Positions 33,132 through 41,319 of a stretch of DNA of 53,007 nucleotides are shown piece after piece. The translations under genes and the position numbers were made by a program. The notes beneath the pieces were generated by a model, which was not told the origin of the DNA, made no database searches, and worked only from the letters and a program-made list of their open reading frames with translations. This stretch comes from CADCWK01 sp964244115. Its GTDB lineage: Bacteria; Chloroflexota; Chloroflexia; Thermomicrobiales; UBA6265. Within the stretch, counting starts at the first letter, position 1. Every line of letters begins with the position of its first letter. The stretch covers positions 1 to 53,007 of the forward strand of contig CAXTHM010000019.1 of assembly GCA_964244115.1 (NCBI GenBank), given 5' to 3'.

Positions 33132-33432
33132 GTGTTGTGTCCGGCGGCTCGGCTGAGGATCTGTGTCACCCGACTATTACACCTCCCGGCATCCGCTTTC
33201 TGGTCCAGTTCGTACGCATTAGGCGAATCGGTGGCATCTCATCCGCGTCGTGCTCCGTTAATACTGAGGCGGGGCGCTCCGATCGCGCCAACGATTGGCC
33301 CCGAGACGTCCCGCCGCTGACCCGAACGCCCTCCGCGGTGACCTCGTCCCGGCCCACCGCACGGTCACCGCGCCGCGGTGGTCAGCCCATTCGTAGAACC
33401 GTCTCGATCCGCTTGACCTCAAGGAGTAGTCC
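33132..33432. other. Leader/promoter region of sigA
   Basis: Three hundred bases without a gene. It should hold the sigA promoter; TTAATACT near 33256 is -10-like but I could not pair it with a good -35 box. An AAGGAG box lies just before the sigA ATG. Confidence 0.4.
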
Positions 33433-34479
33433 ATGACCGATACATCTGAGCCCAGGGATTCGTTGCAGCCTTACGAGCCCGCCGCCGAGCTCGACCAGGT
33501 CGTCGACAGTCAGATCCGGCGCGACGACAGTCAGATCGAACTTCCCGCCGAGATCCTGACCGAGATCGCCGTCGAGCAGAAAGTCGAGAAGGCCGCCAGC
33601 GTCGACATCGAGCGCGACCTCGACGTCCTGCAGCGGCTCGACCCCAACTTCATTAACGACCCTGTCCGGCTGTACCTCCGCGAGATTGCCGAGACGCCGC
33701 TGCTGACGCACGACCAGGAGATCTCCCTCGCCAAGCGGGTCGAGGATTCCGACCAGGAGGCCGTGCAGCAGTTCGTCCGGGCCAACCTGCGGCTGGTCGT
33801 CTCGATCGCCAAGCGGTACGTCAACCGCGGCCTGACCCTGCTGGATCTGATCCAGGAGGGCAACATCGGCCTGATGCGCGCCGTCCAGAAGTACGACTGG
33901 CGCAAGGGCTTCCGCTTCAGCACCTACGCCACCTGGTGGATCCGCCAGGCCATCACCCGCGCCATTGCCGACCAGAGCCGGACCATCCGCCTGCCGGTCC
34001 ACATGGGCGACTCGATCTCCCGCTACCGGAAGACCCTCAACCGGCTGGCTCAGAACCTCGGCCGCCAGCCGACGGCGGAGGAAGTCGCCGAGGCGATGGA
34101 AGTCCCGCCCGAGAAGATCCACCAGATCGTCCAGGCCGCCCAGCGGACGATCTCCCTGGAGACGCCGATCGGGAACGAGGACGACACCAGCCTCGGGGAC
34201 CTGATCGCCGACGAGCTCAGCGAGACGCCGTACGAGGCCGCCAGCGAGTCGATGCTCAAGCGCGACATCAACGCCGCGCTCGACACCCTGACCGCCCGCG
34301 AGAAGCTGGTCCTCCAGCTCCGCTTCGGTCTCGGCGCCGGCCACCAGCACACGCTGGCCGAGGTCGGCGAGCAACTCCAGATCAGCCGTGAGCGCGTCCG
34401 TCAGATTGAGAACGAGGCGCTGCAGAAGCTCCGCCGGCTGGACGGCGAGCGCCTCTTCGCCTATCACCAGGAACTGTAG
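33433..34479 (+). CDS. sigA: RNA polymerase primary-type sigma factor, SigA/RpoD
   Basis: A 348-residue group 1/2 sigma-70 factor. Region 1.2 is DPVRLYLREIAETPLLT (around 76-92). Region 2 has NLRLVVSIAKRYVNRG, LIQEGNIGLMRAVQKYDW and FRFSTYATWWIRQAI, including the -10 recognition helix. Region 3 follows, and region 4.2 carries the HTH TLAEVGEQLQISRERVRQIE. The acidic/Gln-rich N-terminus of about 70 residues is short, as in many non-proteobacterial SigA proteins. Whether it is the only primary sigma cannot be told from one window. AAGGAG stands 6 nt before ATG 33433. A 16-bp-stem terminator follows. Confidence 0.93.
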   Translation: MTDTSEPRDSLQPYEPAAELDQVVDSQIRRDDSQIELPAEILTEIAVEQKVEKAASVDIERDLDVLQRLDPNFINDPVRLYLREIAETPLLTHDQEISLAKRVEDSDQEAVQQFVRANLRLVVSIAKRYVNRGLTLLDLIQEGNIGLMRAVQKYDWRKGFRFSTYATWWIRQAITRAIADQSRTIRLPVHMGDSISRYRKTLNRLAQNLGRQPTAEEVAEAMEVPPEKIHQIVQAAQRTISLETPIGNEDDTSLGDLIADELSETPYEAASESMLKRDINAALDTLTAREKLVLQLRFGLGAGHQHTLAEVGEQLQISRERVRQIENEALQKLRRLDGERLFAYHQEL

Positions 34480-34505
34480 ATTCCCAGACCCGAGAAGTCG
34501 GCGAC

Positions 34506-34542
34506 ACAACGCCCCGGACGCATTTCGCGTCCGGGGCGTTGT
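34506..34542. terminator. Strong bidirectional terminator after sigA
   Basis: ACAACGCCCCGGACGC (34506-34521) and its exact complement (34527-34542) form a 16-bp stem with loop ATTTC. It separates sigA from the convergent YciI-like gene. Confidence 0.85.
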
Positions 34543-34565
34543 CGTCTCAGCTGACGGGAGCCGTC

Positions 34566-34856
34566 CTAGGGGTGGGTGAGGGGCGTCTCGGCCGCGAAGA
34601 CGCGATTCCACTCGCGAATCGTCACCTCACCGAAGGCGCCGACCGCGTTGTTCGGATCGGCGTCCATCAGGTCCCGCACCTCGGCCTCGTCGTTCGCCTG
34701 GTAGACGAGCAGGGCGCCGGTCTCGTCCGTGAATGGTCCCGAGGCTACGAGCTTGCCGTCCGCCAGCAACTTCGCGAGGTACGCCCGGTGGGTTGGCCGA
34801 ACCTTGAGGCGCTCCTCATGGTTGGTATACGTGACCCAGGCCGCAAAGATCGCCAT
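34566..34856 (-). CDS. YciI-like (YCII domain) protein
   Basis: A 96-residue single-domain protein of the YCII family (dimeric alpha+beta barrel). RPTHRAYLAKLLADGKLVASGPF (read as RPTHRAYL, LADGKLVASGPF) with its His and the following DETGALLVYQANDEAEVRDLMDADP are characteristic. Some members act as small lactonases or dehalogenation-type enzymes, most are uncharacterised. ATG 34856 is preceded by GAGGAG 6 nt away. It is a single gene converging on sigA. Confidence 0.87.
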   Translation of the reverse strand: MAIFAAWVTYTNHEERLKVRPTHRAYLAKLLADGKLVASGPFTDETGALLVYQANDEAEVRDLMDADPNNAVGAFGEVTIREWNRVFAAETPLTHP

Positions 34857-35482
34857 CGGGACTCCTCGTCGTCGTCGGTGCCAGGACCTGTCCCACGGCA
34901 CTCGTTTCCAGTCAGACCTGTTCGACAGTATCCCGCATTTGGGCCACAGCGTCATGAACCCGGACTCCCTGGGCGCGATCGGCAGGACCAGCAGGCGGCA
35001 CGACGGCGTGAAAATCGTGAGGACGCCATGGATGATCCGAATGTCCCCGATCGCGCCGATGGTCGCGGGGCCACACCCCAGGCTGGTGGTCAGGACGGAA
35101 CGCCGGTCAGCACGCAGCCGCCGAGATCGAGCGGGATCGGTCACTCATCGCCGCCCGCCGGGACCATGCGTCCAGAAGGACGACCAGCACTGCCTCCTGC
35201 GCCGACCATGCGAGGCGTAGCTGGGACAGGATCACGGCTCCCCGTCTGACTCCGAATCGACCGGAATTTGCCCATCGGCTGATCGCGACAACGGGGAAAA
35301 CCACGTACGCCCGGACCCGATGGAGGGGACCGGGTGGGTCAGGCGGCATCCACCGCCGGACCAACCACTTGACGTTTGATAGCCGGCCAACCATGCTCAT
35401 GCCATCCCGTCTACGCGGCTCCACGAGATGTCGGGCCGACCGTCGAGCCCTGCCAGGCCCATCGGCGAGAGTTGGACAACGC
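34857..35482. other. Intergenic region upstream of mutS
   Basis: About 625 bp with no firm gene. One small plus-strand frame is listed separately. TTGACG at 35369-35374 with CATGCT 17 nt later (35392-35397) is a possible but imperfect promoter for mutS. Confidence 0.4.
35028..35249 (+). CDS. Doubtful small proline-rich protein
   Basis: A 73-codon frame starting at an ATG with GAGGA 4 nt upstream. The product is polar and rich in Pro, Gly and Arg (GRGATPQAGGQDGTPVSTQPP), without helix or known domain. It could be a truncated N-terminal segment or not coding at all. Confidence 0.2.
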   Translation: MDDPNVPDRADGRGATPQAGGQDGTPVSTQPPRSSGIGHSSPPAGTMRPEGRPALPPAPTMRGVAGTGSRLPV

Positions 35483-38400
35483 ATGCCCCGATCGCGCTCC
35501 GTCCGTTCCCTCCGCGTCCCTCGATCCGCTCCGGAAGACGTGGACGACCCCATCACGCCGGACGAGGCTGGATCGATACACCCATCGTCACCGAAGACCC
35601 AGGACGAGCCGTCGCTCCCCTCGGCGGCCCATACGCCGCAGAACCCATCCCGTGAGGATCTGCCCGCCGCTGAGCCTGGGTCATCGACCACACTGACTGA
35701 CGACTTCGACGGGGGTGCCGAGGAAGACGTCCCCCTTCGCCCTGGTCTGGCGCCGGAGCGGGACGAGATCAACGCCGTCCCGCTGCGGAAGCAGTACCTC
35801 GCCGTGAAGCGCCGCTACCCGGACGCGATCGTGATGTTCCGGCTCGGCGACTTCTACGAGACGTTCGATGGCGACGCCGAAGTCCTGTCCAGCACCCTGG
35901 ACGTGGTGCTGACCTCCCGGGAGATGGGCAAGGGACTGCGCATCCCGATGTCGGGGGTGCCGCACCACGCCGCCGAGGGCTACATCGCCCGGCTGATTCA
36001 GGCCGGCTACAAGGTCGCGGTCTGCGAGCAGGTCGGCGACGTCCCGAAGCGCGGTCTCGTCGAGCGCGACGTCACCCGGGTCGTCACGCCGGGCACGGTC
36101 ATGGACGAGTCCCTTCTCGACGCCCGCCGCAACAACTACCTGGCGGCGGTGATCGCCGAAGGTCGCCGGGCCGGGATCGCGATCGTGGACATCACGACCG
36201 GCGAATTCGCGACGACCGACGTCACGGCCAGTTCCCCGGAGGAGGCGCTGCTGGCGATCGGCCGTGAACTCCTGCGGATCCAGCCGGCCGAGATCGTCGT
36301 CCCGGCCGGTGACCTCGCGGGCTGGGCGCCGGGGATCGAACCGGCGGCCTGGCTCGGCGAGGGATTCGCCGGCGGGCGAGGCCTCTCGCCGACCGAGGCC
36401 TGGCGCTGGCAGGACGACCGTGCCCGAAGTGCGCTGCAGCAGCACTTCGCCGTCGATTCCCTGGACGGGTTCGGCTGCGCCGGCCGGCCCCTGGCGATCC
36501 GGGCGGCGGGCGGCCTCCTCCACTACCTGCAGGACACCCAGATCGCCGGTCTGCGTCAGATCACCGACCTTCGCACCTATCAGCTTGACGCCTACATGAC
36601 GCTCGACGCCCAGACGCGGCGCAACCTCGAGCTGACCGAGAGCAGCCGGGGCGAGCGCCGCCACAGCCTGATCGCCGTCCTCGACCAGACCCGGACGCCG
36701 ATGGGCTCGCGCCTGCTCCGCCGCTGGGTCGGTCAACCGCTGCTGGACTGCGCCGAACTCACCATCCGGCAGGACGGTGTCCAGGCGCTGACCGACGACG
36801 CGATCGGCCGGGCCGAGCTCCGGCAGGCGCTTGGCGCGGTTGGAGACATCGAGCGCCTCGCCAACCGGACGGTGACCGGCCTGGCGACTCCCCGCGACGT
36901 CATCGGGCTGCGGACCTCGCTGCGGGCGATCGCCGCCATCGGCGGTCACCTGTCGGGCATCCCCGGCGTCGAGCGCCTGCCGCAGACCACCGCGACGCTC
37001 GACCTGCTGGAGCGGGCACTGGCGGACGAGCCCGGTCAGGTCCTGGGCAAGGGACAGGTCCTCAGGGCCGGCCACGCGCCGGAGATCGACGAGTACCGGG
37101 AGCGCTCCCGCGAGGCCCGGGACTTCATCGCCAACCTGGAGCGGAGCGAGCGTGACCGGACGGGCATCCGCACCCTCAAGGTCGGCTACAACAAGGTCTT
37201 CGGCTACTACATCGAGATCACGACGGCCGCCCTCGCCAGCGCCGAGCGGGACGCGGCCCGGGCGAGCAGCCGGGCCAGCTTCACCGGTGGTGCCCAGGGC
37301 TCCTCCGAGTCGCCGACGGGCTCCGTCCTGCCCACTGAGTACATTGCCCGGCAGACGCTCGCCAACGCGACCCGGTACTTCACGCCCAAGCTCAAGGAAT
37401 ACGAGACCGTCGTCCTGACCGCCGAGGAGACGCTCGCGTCGCTGGAGGCCGATGCCTTCCGGGGCGTGGTCGCTCAGGTCGCTGGCTCGGTCGATCGCCT
37501 GCTCGACGCCGCGCGGACCATCGCGATGGCCGATGTGCTGGCGTCCCTCGCCGAAGTCGCGGTCCGCCGTCGCTACACCCGACCGCGGCTGACCGATGGG
37601 ACCGATATCGTCGTCAGCCAGGGGCGGCACCCCGTCCTGGAAACCGTGCTCCCGGCCGGGGAGTACGTTCCGAACGACGTTCGGCTGGACGCGAGCGGCG
37701 CCAGCGGTGCCCAGGTCGTCATCCTGACCGGACCGAACATGGCCGGCAAGAGTTCGTATCTCCGGCAGGTCGCGCTGATCTGCCTGCTGGCCCAGATCGG
37801 CTCCTTCGTCCCGGCGACCGACGCCGAGATCGGTCTGGTCGACCGGATCTTCACCCGGATCGGCGCCCAGGACGACATCGCCACCGGCCAGAGCACGTTC
37901 ATGGTCGAGATGCTGGAGACCGCCAATATCCTCAACCACGCTACCGGCCGGAGCCTGGTCGTGCTGGACGAGATCGGTCGCGGGACGAGCACCTACGATG
38001 GCCTCGCGATCGCCCGCTCGATCGTCGAGTACATCCACAACGCCCCCCGGCTAGGCTGCCGGACGCTGTTCGCGACGCATTATCACGAGCTGACCGAACT
38101 CGAACGGCTGCTGCCGCGAATTCGCGCCGCCCGGATGGACGTCCTGGAGGACGGCGACCGGATCGTCTTCCTCCGCCAGGTCGTGGCCGGCGGCGCGGAC
38201 CGGTCCTACGGCGTCCACGTTGCCCAGCTCGCCGGTATCCCGCGGGCGGTGGTCCGTCGGGCCGAGGAGATCCTGCGCACGCTGGAAGCGGGAGACCGCT
38301 CCGATGGTCTCGGCGAGAGCGGCGAACCGGGTCAGTCGGGCGGCACGAAGGAGACCGGCAACGGCCGGAGCGGACGCCGGGCCGCGATGCGCCTGCCGCT

Positions 38401-38566
38401 GCCCGGCGGAGCCGAGCCGACGGACGGCACGTTCCAGCTCACGATGTTCGACGCGCCGAACCCCGCGCTGGACGCCCTCCGGACGCTCGATGTCGACGGG
38501 ATGACGCCGATCGAGGCGCTCACCCGGCTCTACGAGTTGCAGAGGCTCGCCCGTGACGGCGGGTAG
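35483..38566 (+). CDS. mutS: DNA mismatch repair ATPase MutS
   Basis: Recognises mismatches and small loops and recruits MutL. The 1027-residue reading starts at ATG 35483. A disordered tail of about 95 residues (Ser/Pro/Asp-rich) precedes the mismatch-binding domain LRKQYLAVKRRYPDAIVMFRLGDFYETF, whose GDFYETF carries the wedging Phe. Connector, lever and clamp domains follow; in the clamp, between EITTAALASAERDAA and EYIARQTLANATRYFTP, there is a Ser/Gly-rich insertion of about 25-30 residues. Walker A is GPNMAGKSSYLRQ, with DEIGRGTSTYDG (Walker B/signature) and ATHYHELTEL. The C-terminus has another Gly/Ser-rich linker before the final TPIEALTRLYELQ helix. The start is uncertain because no strong SD is present; earlier in-frame starts at 35369 and 35393 are unlike the family. 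Confidence 0.93.
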   Translation: MPRSRSVRSLRVPRSAPEDVDDPITPDEAGSIHPSSPKTQDEPSLPSAAHTPQNPSREDLPAAEPGSSTTLTDDFDGGAEEDVPLRPGLAPERDEINAVPLRKQYLAVKRRYPDAIVMFRLGDFYETFDGDAEVLSSTLDVVLTSREMGKGLRIPMSGVPHHAAEGYIARLIQAGYKVAVCEQVGDVPKRGLVERDVTRVVTPGTVMDESLLDARRNNYLAAVIAEGRRAGIAIVDITTGEFATTDVTASSPEEALLAIGRELLRIQPAEIVVPAGDLAGWAPGIEPAAWLGEGFAGGRGLSPTEAWRWQDDRARSALQQHFAVDSLDGFGCAGRPLAIRAAGGLLHYLQDTQIAGLRQITDLRTYQLDAYMTLDAQTRRNLELTESSRGERRHSLIAVLDQTRTPMGSRLLRRWVGQPLLDCAELTIRQDGVQALTDDAIGRAELRQALGAVGDIERLANRTVTGLATPRDVIGLRTSLRAIAAIGGHLSGIPGVERLPQTTATLDLLERALADEPGQVLGKGQVLRAGHAPEIDEYRERSREARDFIANLERSERDRTGIRTLKVGYNKVFGYYIEITTAALASAERDAARASSRASFTGGAQGSSESPTGSVLPTEYIARQTLANATRYFTPKLKEYETVVLTAEETLASLEADAFRGVVAQVAGSVDRLLDAARTIAMADVLASLAEVAVRRRYTRPRLTDGTDIVVSQGRHPVLETVLPAGEYVPNDVRLDASGASGAQVVILTGPNMAGKSSYLRQVALICLLAQIGSFVPATDAEIGLVDRIFTRIGAQDDIATGQSTFMVEMLETANILNHATGRSLVVLDEIGRGTSTYDGLAIARSIVEYIHNAPRLGCRTLFATHYHELTELERLLPRIRAARMDVLEDGDRIVFLRQVVAGGADRSYGVHVAQLAGIPRAVVRRAEEILRTLEAGDRSDGLGESGEPGQSGGTKETGNGRSGRRAAMRLPLPGGAEPTDGTFQLTMFDAPNPALDALRTLDVDGMTPIEALTRLYELQRLARDGG

Positions 38567-38721
38567 CCGTCACCCAGTCGAGCACCGGACGCGGTCATTC
38601 GGCAGGCGAGCATGACGTACCTGGCGACGCCGAAGAGCCGGGCCGGGTACCATGTCGAACCATCGGCTTGTTCCGCCAGCGGACCGGTCATCGGCCCGCG
38701 GCAGTATCCCGGAGTTGACCC

Positions 38722-40551
38722 ATGACCGTTACCGAGCACCACGGCGGCGTCCCGCCCCGCACAGCCCTACCGGTCGAGATGACCTGGGATCTGGACGACA
38801 TCTTCCCGACCCAGGCGGCCTGGGACGCCGCGTTCGACGCGGCGGACGCCCGTATCCCGGCGATCGCTCAGTTCCGGAATCACCTCGGCGACGATGCCGC
38901 GACGCTCCTCGCCGCCCTGCGGCTGCGGGATGATCTCTCCCGGGAAGTCTATCGGGTCGGCGTCTACGCGTCGCTGCGCTTCAGCGAGGACGCGAGCAAT
39001 GGCGCCAACGCCGCCCTGGCGTCCCGCGCCGGCGGCCTCGGCGCCCGGCTCGGCGCCGCCGTGGCGTTCATCGATTCCGAGATCCTGACGATCGACCCGG
39101 CGACCATCGACCGCTTCTTCGCCGAGGAACCCGACCTCGCGCCCTATCGCTTCGCGATCGACGACCTGATCCGGCAGAAGTCGCACGTCCGCTCGGCTGA
39201 GGTCGAGGCCATCCTCGCCCAAGCTGGCGAGATCGCCAGCGCACCGTACACGATCTCGTCGACCCTGACCGACACCGAGCTCCCGTTCGGGACGATCACC
39301 GACGAGGACGGCAACACCGTCCAACTCAGCCAGGGCAACGTCGAGCGCTATCTCGCCAGTACCGACCCGGGCGTCCGCCGGGCCGCCTGGACCGCCGCCG
39401 CCGATGCCCACCTCGGTTTCGCCAACACCCTCGGCGAGATCCTCCAGACCGGCGTCAAGAGCGACGTCTTCTACGCGCGCGCCCACGGGTTCGACAGTTC
39501 CCTCGAGGCATCGCTCTCCCCGACCAACCTCCCCGTGGACGTCTTCCACAACCTGATCGCCACCGTCCGGCGCAACTACCCGACCTGGCACCGCTTCTTT
39601 CGCGTCCGGCGGCAGTTGCTCGGCGTCGATCAGCTCCACCCCGGTGACCTGCACGCGCCACTGAGTAACAACGCTCCGGTCATCAGCTGGGACGAGGGCG
39701 TCGAGCTCGTCCTCAAGACGCTGGCCCCGATGGGCGAGGAGTACGTCGGGATCGTCCGGCAGGGTATCGCCGATCGCTGGGTCGATGTCCTGCCGAACCT
39801 CGGCAAGGGTAGCGGTGCCTTCTCCAGCGGTTCGTACGACACGATGCCGTACATCAGCATGAACTGGCATGACGATCTCGGCAGCGTGAGCACCCTGACG
39901 CACGAGCTCGGGCACTCGCTGCATAGCTACCATGTCCACCAGGCTCAGCCGATCACCTACGCCGACTACTCGATGTCGTCGGCCGAGACCGCCAGCAACT
40001 TCCACCAGGCGCTGATGGGCAAGTACCTGCTCGACAACCACACCGAGCGCGAGTGGCTGCTGGCGATCCTCGAGGAGCGGATGGCCAACCACTTCCGCTA
40101 CTTCTTCATCATGCCGATCCTGGCCCAGTTCGAGCTCTGGACGCACGGCGAGATCGAGGCCGGTCGGGCCCTGACCGCCGACAGCATGAACGACCGGCTG
40201 GCCGACCTCTACATCGAGGCCTACGGCGGCGAGGTCGTCGTCGAGGGCGAGGACCGCCGCCGCGTCGGGGTGACCTGGGCCCAGTTCCCGCACCTGTTCA
40301 TGAACTTCTACGTCTTCCAGTACGCGGTTGGGATCAGCGCCGCCGCCGACCTCGGGCAGCAGGTCCTCGCCGGTGGCGAGCCGGTCGTCGACCGTTACCG
40401 CGACTTCCTCCGCGAGGGCGGCTCATCCTACCCGATCGACCAGCTCAAGCGAGCCGGCATCGATATGAGCACCCCGGAGCCGGTCCAGGCCGCCTTCGAC
40501 ATCCTCGCCGGCTACGTCGACCGGCTGGAGGAGCTGGCGAAGGACGCCTGA
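38722..40551 (+). CDS. pepF: Oligoendopeptidase F (M3B)
   Basis: A 609-residue zinc metallopeptidase that degrades peptides of about 7-17 residues in the cytoplasm. N-terminal text WDLDDIFPTQAAWDAAFDA is typical of PepF. The zinc site HExxH is THELGHSLHSYH, followed by the third ligand region YSMSSAETASNFHQALM. No signal peptide is visible. GGAG lies 10 nt before ATG 38722. It starts 155 bp after mutS and ends in a 12-bp-stem terminator, so it is probably its own unit. Confidence 0.93.
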   Translation: MTVTEHHGGVPPRTALPVEMTWDLDDIFPTQAAWDAAFDAADARIPAIAQFRNHLGDDAATLLAALRLRDDLSREVYRVGVYASLRFSEDASNGANAALASRAGGLGARLGAAVAFIDSEILTIDPATIDRFFAEEPDLAPYRFAIDDLIRQKSHVRSAEVEAILAQAGEIASAPYTISSTLTDTELPFGTITDEDGNTVQLSQGNVERYLASTDPGVRRAAWTAAADAHLGFANTLGEILQTGVKSDVFYARAHGFDSSLEASLSPTNLPVDVFHNLIATVRRNYPTWHRFFRVRRQLLGVDQLHPGDLHAPLSNNAPVISWDEGVELVLKTLAPMGEEYVGIVRQGIADRWVDVLPNLGKGSGAFSSGSYDTMPYISMNWHDDLGSVSTLTHELGHSLHSYHVHQAQPITYADYSMSSAETASNFHQALMGKYLLDNHTEREWLLAILEERMANHFRYFFIMPILAQFELWTHGEIEAGRALTADSMNDRLADLYIEAYGGEVVVEGEDRRRVGVTWAQFPHLFMNFYVFQYAVGISAAADLGQQVLAGGEPVVDRYRDFLREGGSSYPIDQLKRAGIDMSTPEPVQAAFDILAGYVDRLEELAKDA

Positions 40552-40581
40552 CCCGCCGTCCGGACAACCAGTCATGTCAAC

Positions 40582-40617
40582 ACGATGGCCGCCGGGACCA
40601 CTCCTGGCGGCCATCGT
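40582..40617 (+). terminator. Terminator of pepF
   Basis: ACGATGGCCGCC (40582-40593) pairs perfectly with GGCGGCCATCGT (40606-40617); the 12-nt loop can form a further GGA/TCC pairing. It lies 30 nt after the stop. Confidence 0.72.
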
Positions 40618-40674
40618 CGTTGAGCCGAATGCTGCTACGCTGTCAGCATCGAGCGCTCGAACCGGGAGGTCCGT

Positions 40675-41268
40675 ATGGTCGCGAATGCCCGTCCATCCAC
40701 CATCGAAGATCTGGACCGGATGCCGGACGACGGTAACCGGTATGAGTTGCTCAACGGAGTCATCTGGACGGCAGACGCTCCGACCTACCGCCATCAGTTG
40801 ACGGTTCGCGCCATCTTTCGCCTGATCGATCGATGGACGGACGAGCATGGTCTGGGGGATACACTCTTCGCCCCGGTCGACGTCGTGCTCGACGATCAGA
40901 ATGCCCTCCAACCGGACATCTTCTATATCGATGATGAGCACCTGACGATGGTTCGGGGAGCGAAGGTGTACGGCGCCCCTCAGCTCATCGTCGAAGTGAT
41001 CTCGCCGGGGAGCAGGAATCGTGACTCGGTCGAGAGACCCATGCGATACGCGCTCGCCGGCGCCACGGAGTACTGGCTGGTCGACCCCGAGCTCGAGACC
41101 GTCGCGGTCTTCGCGCTGGTCGGGAACGTCTACGTAGAACGGGCGGCGGGGGACGCCGGTATGATCCAGTCAACGGTGCTTCCCGGCCTGACGTTCAGGG
41201 CCGCGACGATCTTCAGCACGGTGAACGACCGCATGGGCAGGACGTTCACGCAACCATCCGACGGATAG
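40675..41268 (+). CDS. Uma2-family (DUF820) putative restriction-endonuclease-like protein
   Basis: A 197-residue protein of the PD-(D/E)XK-like Uma2 family, abundant in Chloroflexota and cyanobacteria. YELLNGVIW near the N-terminus, LQPDIFYIDDE with the first acidic residue, LIVEVISPGSRNRD with the second acidic residue and E/D-x-K-like spacing, and the Y..AGATEYWLVDPE block are diagnostic. Biological role is not established; members are often single genes. GGGAGG precedes ATG 40675. It converges on the GH13 gene, only 51 bp apart. Confidence 0.9.
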   Translation: MVANARPSTIEDLDRMPDDGNRYELLNGVIWTADAPTYRHQLTVRAIFRLIDRWTDEHGLGDTLFAPVDVVLDDQNALQPDIFYIDDEHLTMVRGAKVYGAPQLIVEVISPGSRNRDSVERPMRYALAGATEYWLVDPELETVAVFALVGNVYVERAAGDAGMIQSTVLPGLTFRAATIFSTVNDRMGRTFTQPSDG

Positions 41269-41319
41269 GCAACGCGGTGGGTGCGGATCGCGCGACCGTG
41301 GACCGTTCGAGCGCCCCGA

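Noticed and set aside
35681..38038. 785-codon minus-strand frame antisense to mutS
   Set aside because: Shadow frame; the plus strand encodes a full MutS with all motifs, and the antisense product has no recognisable domain.
38767..40293. 508-codon minus-strand frame antisense to pepF
   Set aside because: Shadow frame of pepF with no domain or SD.
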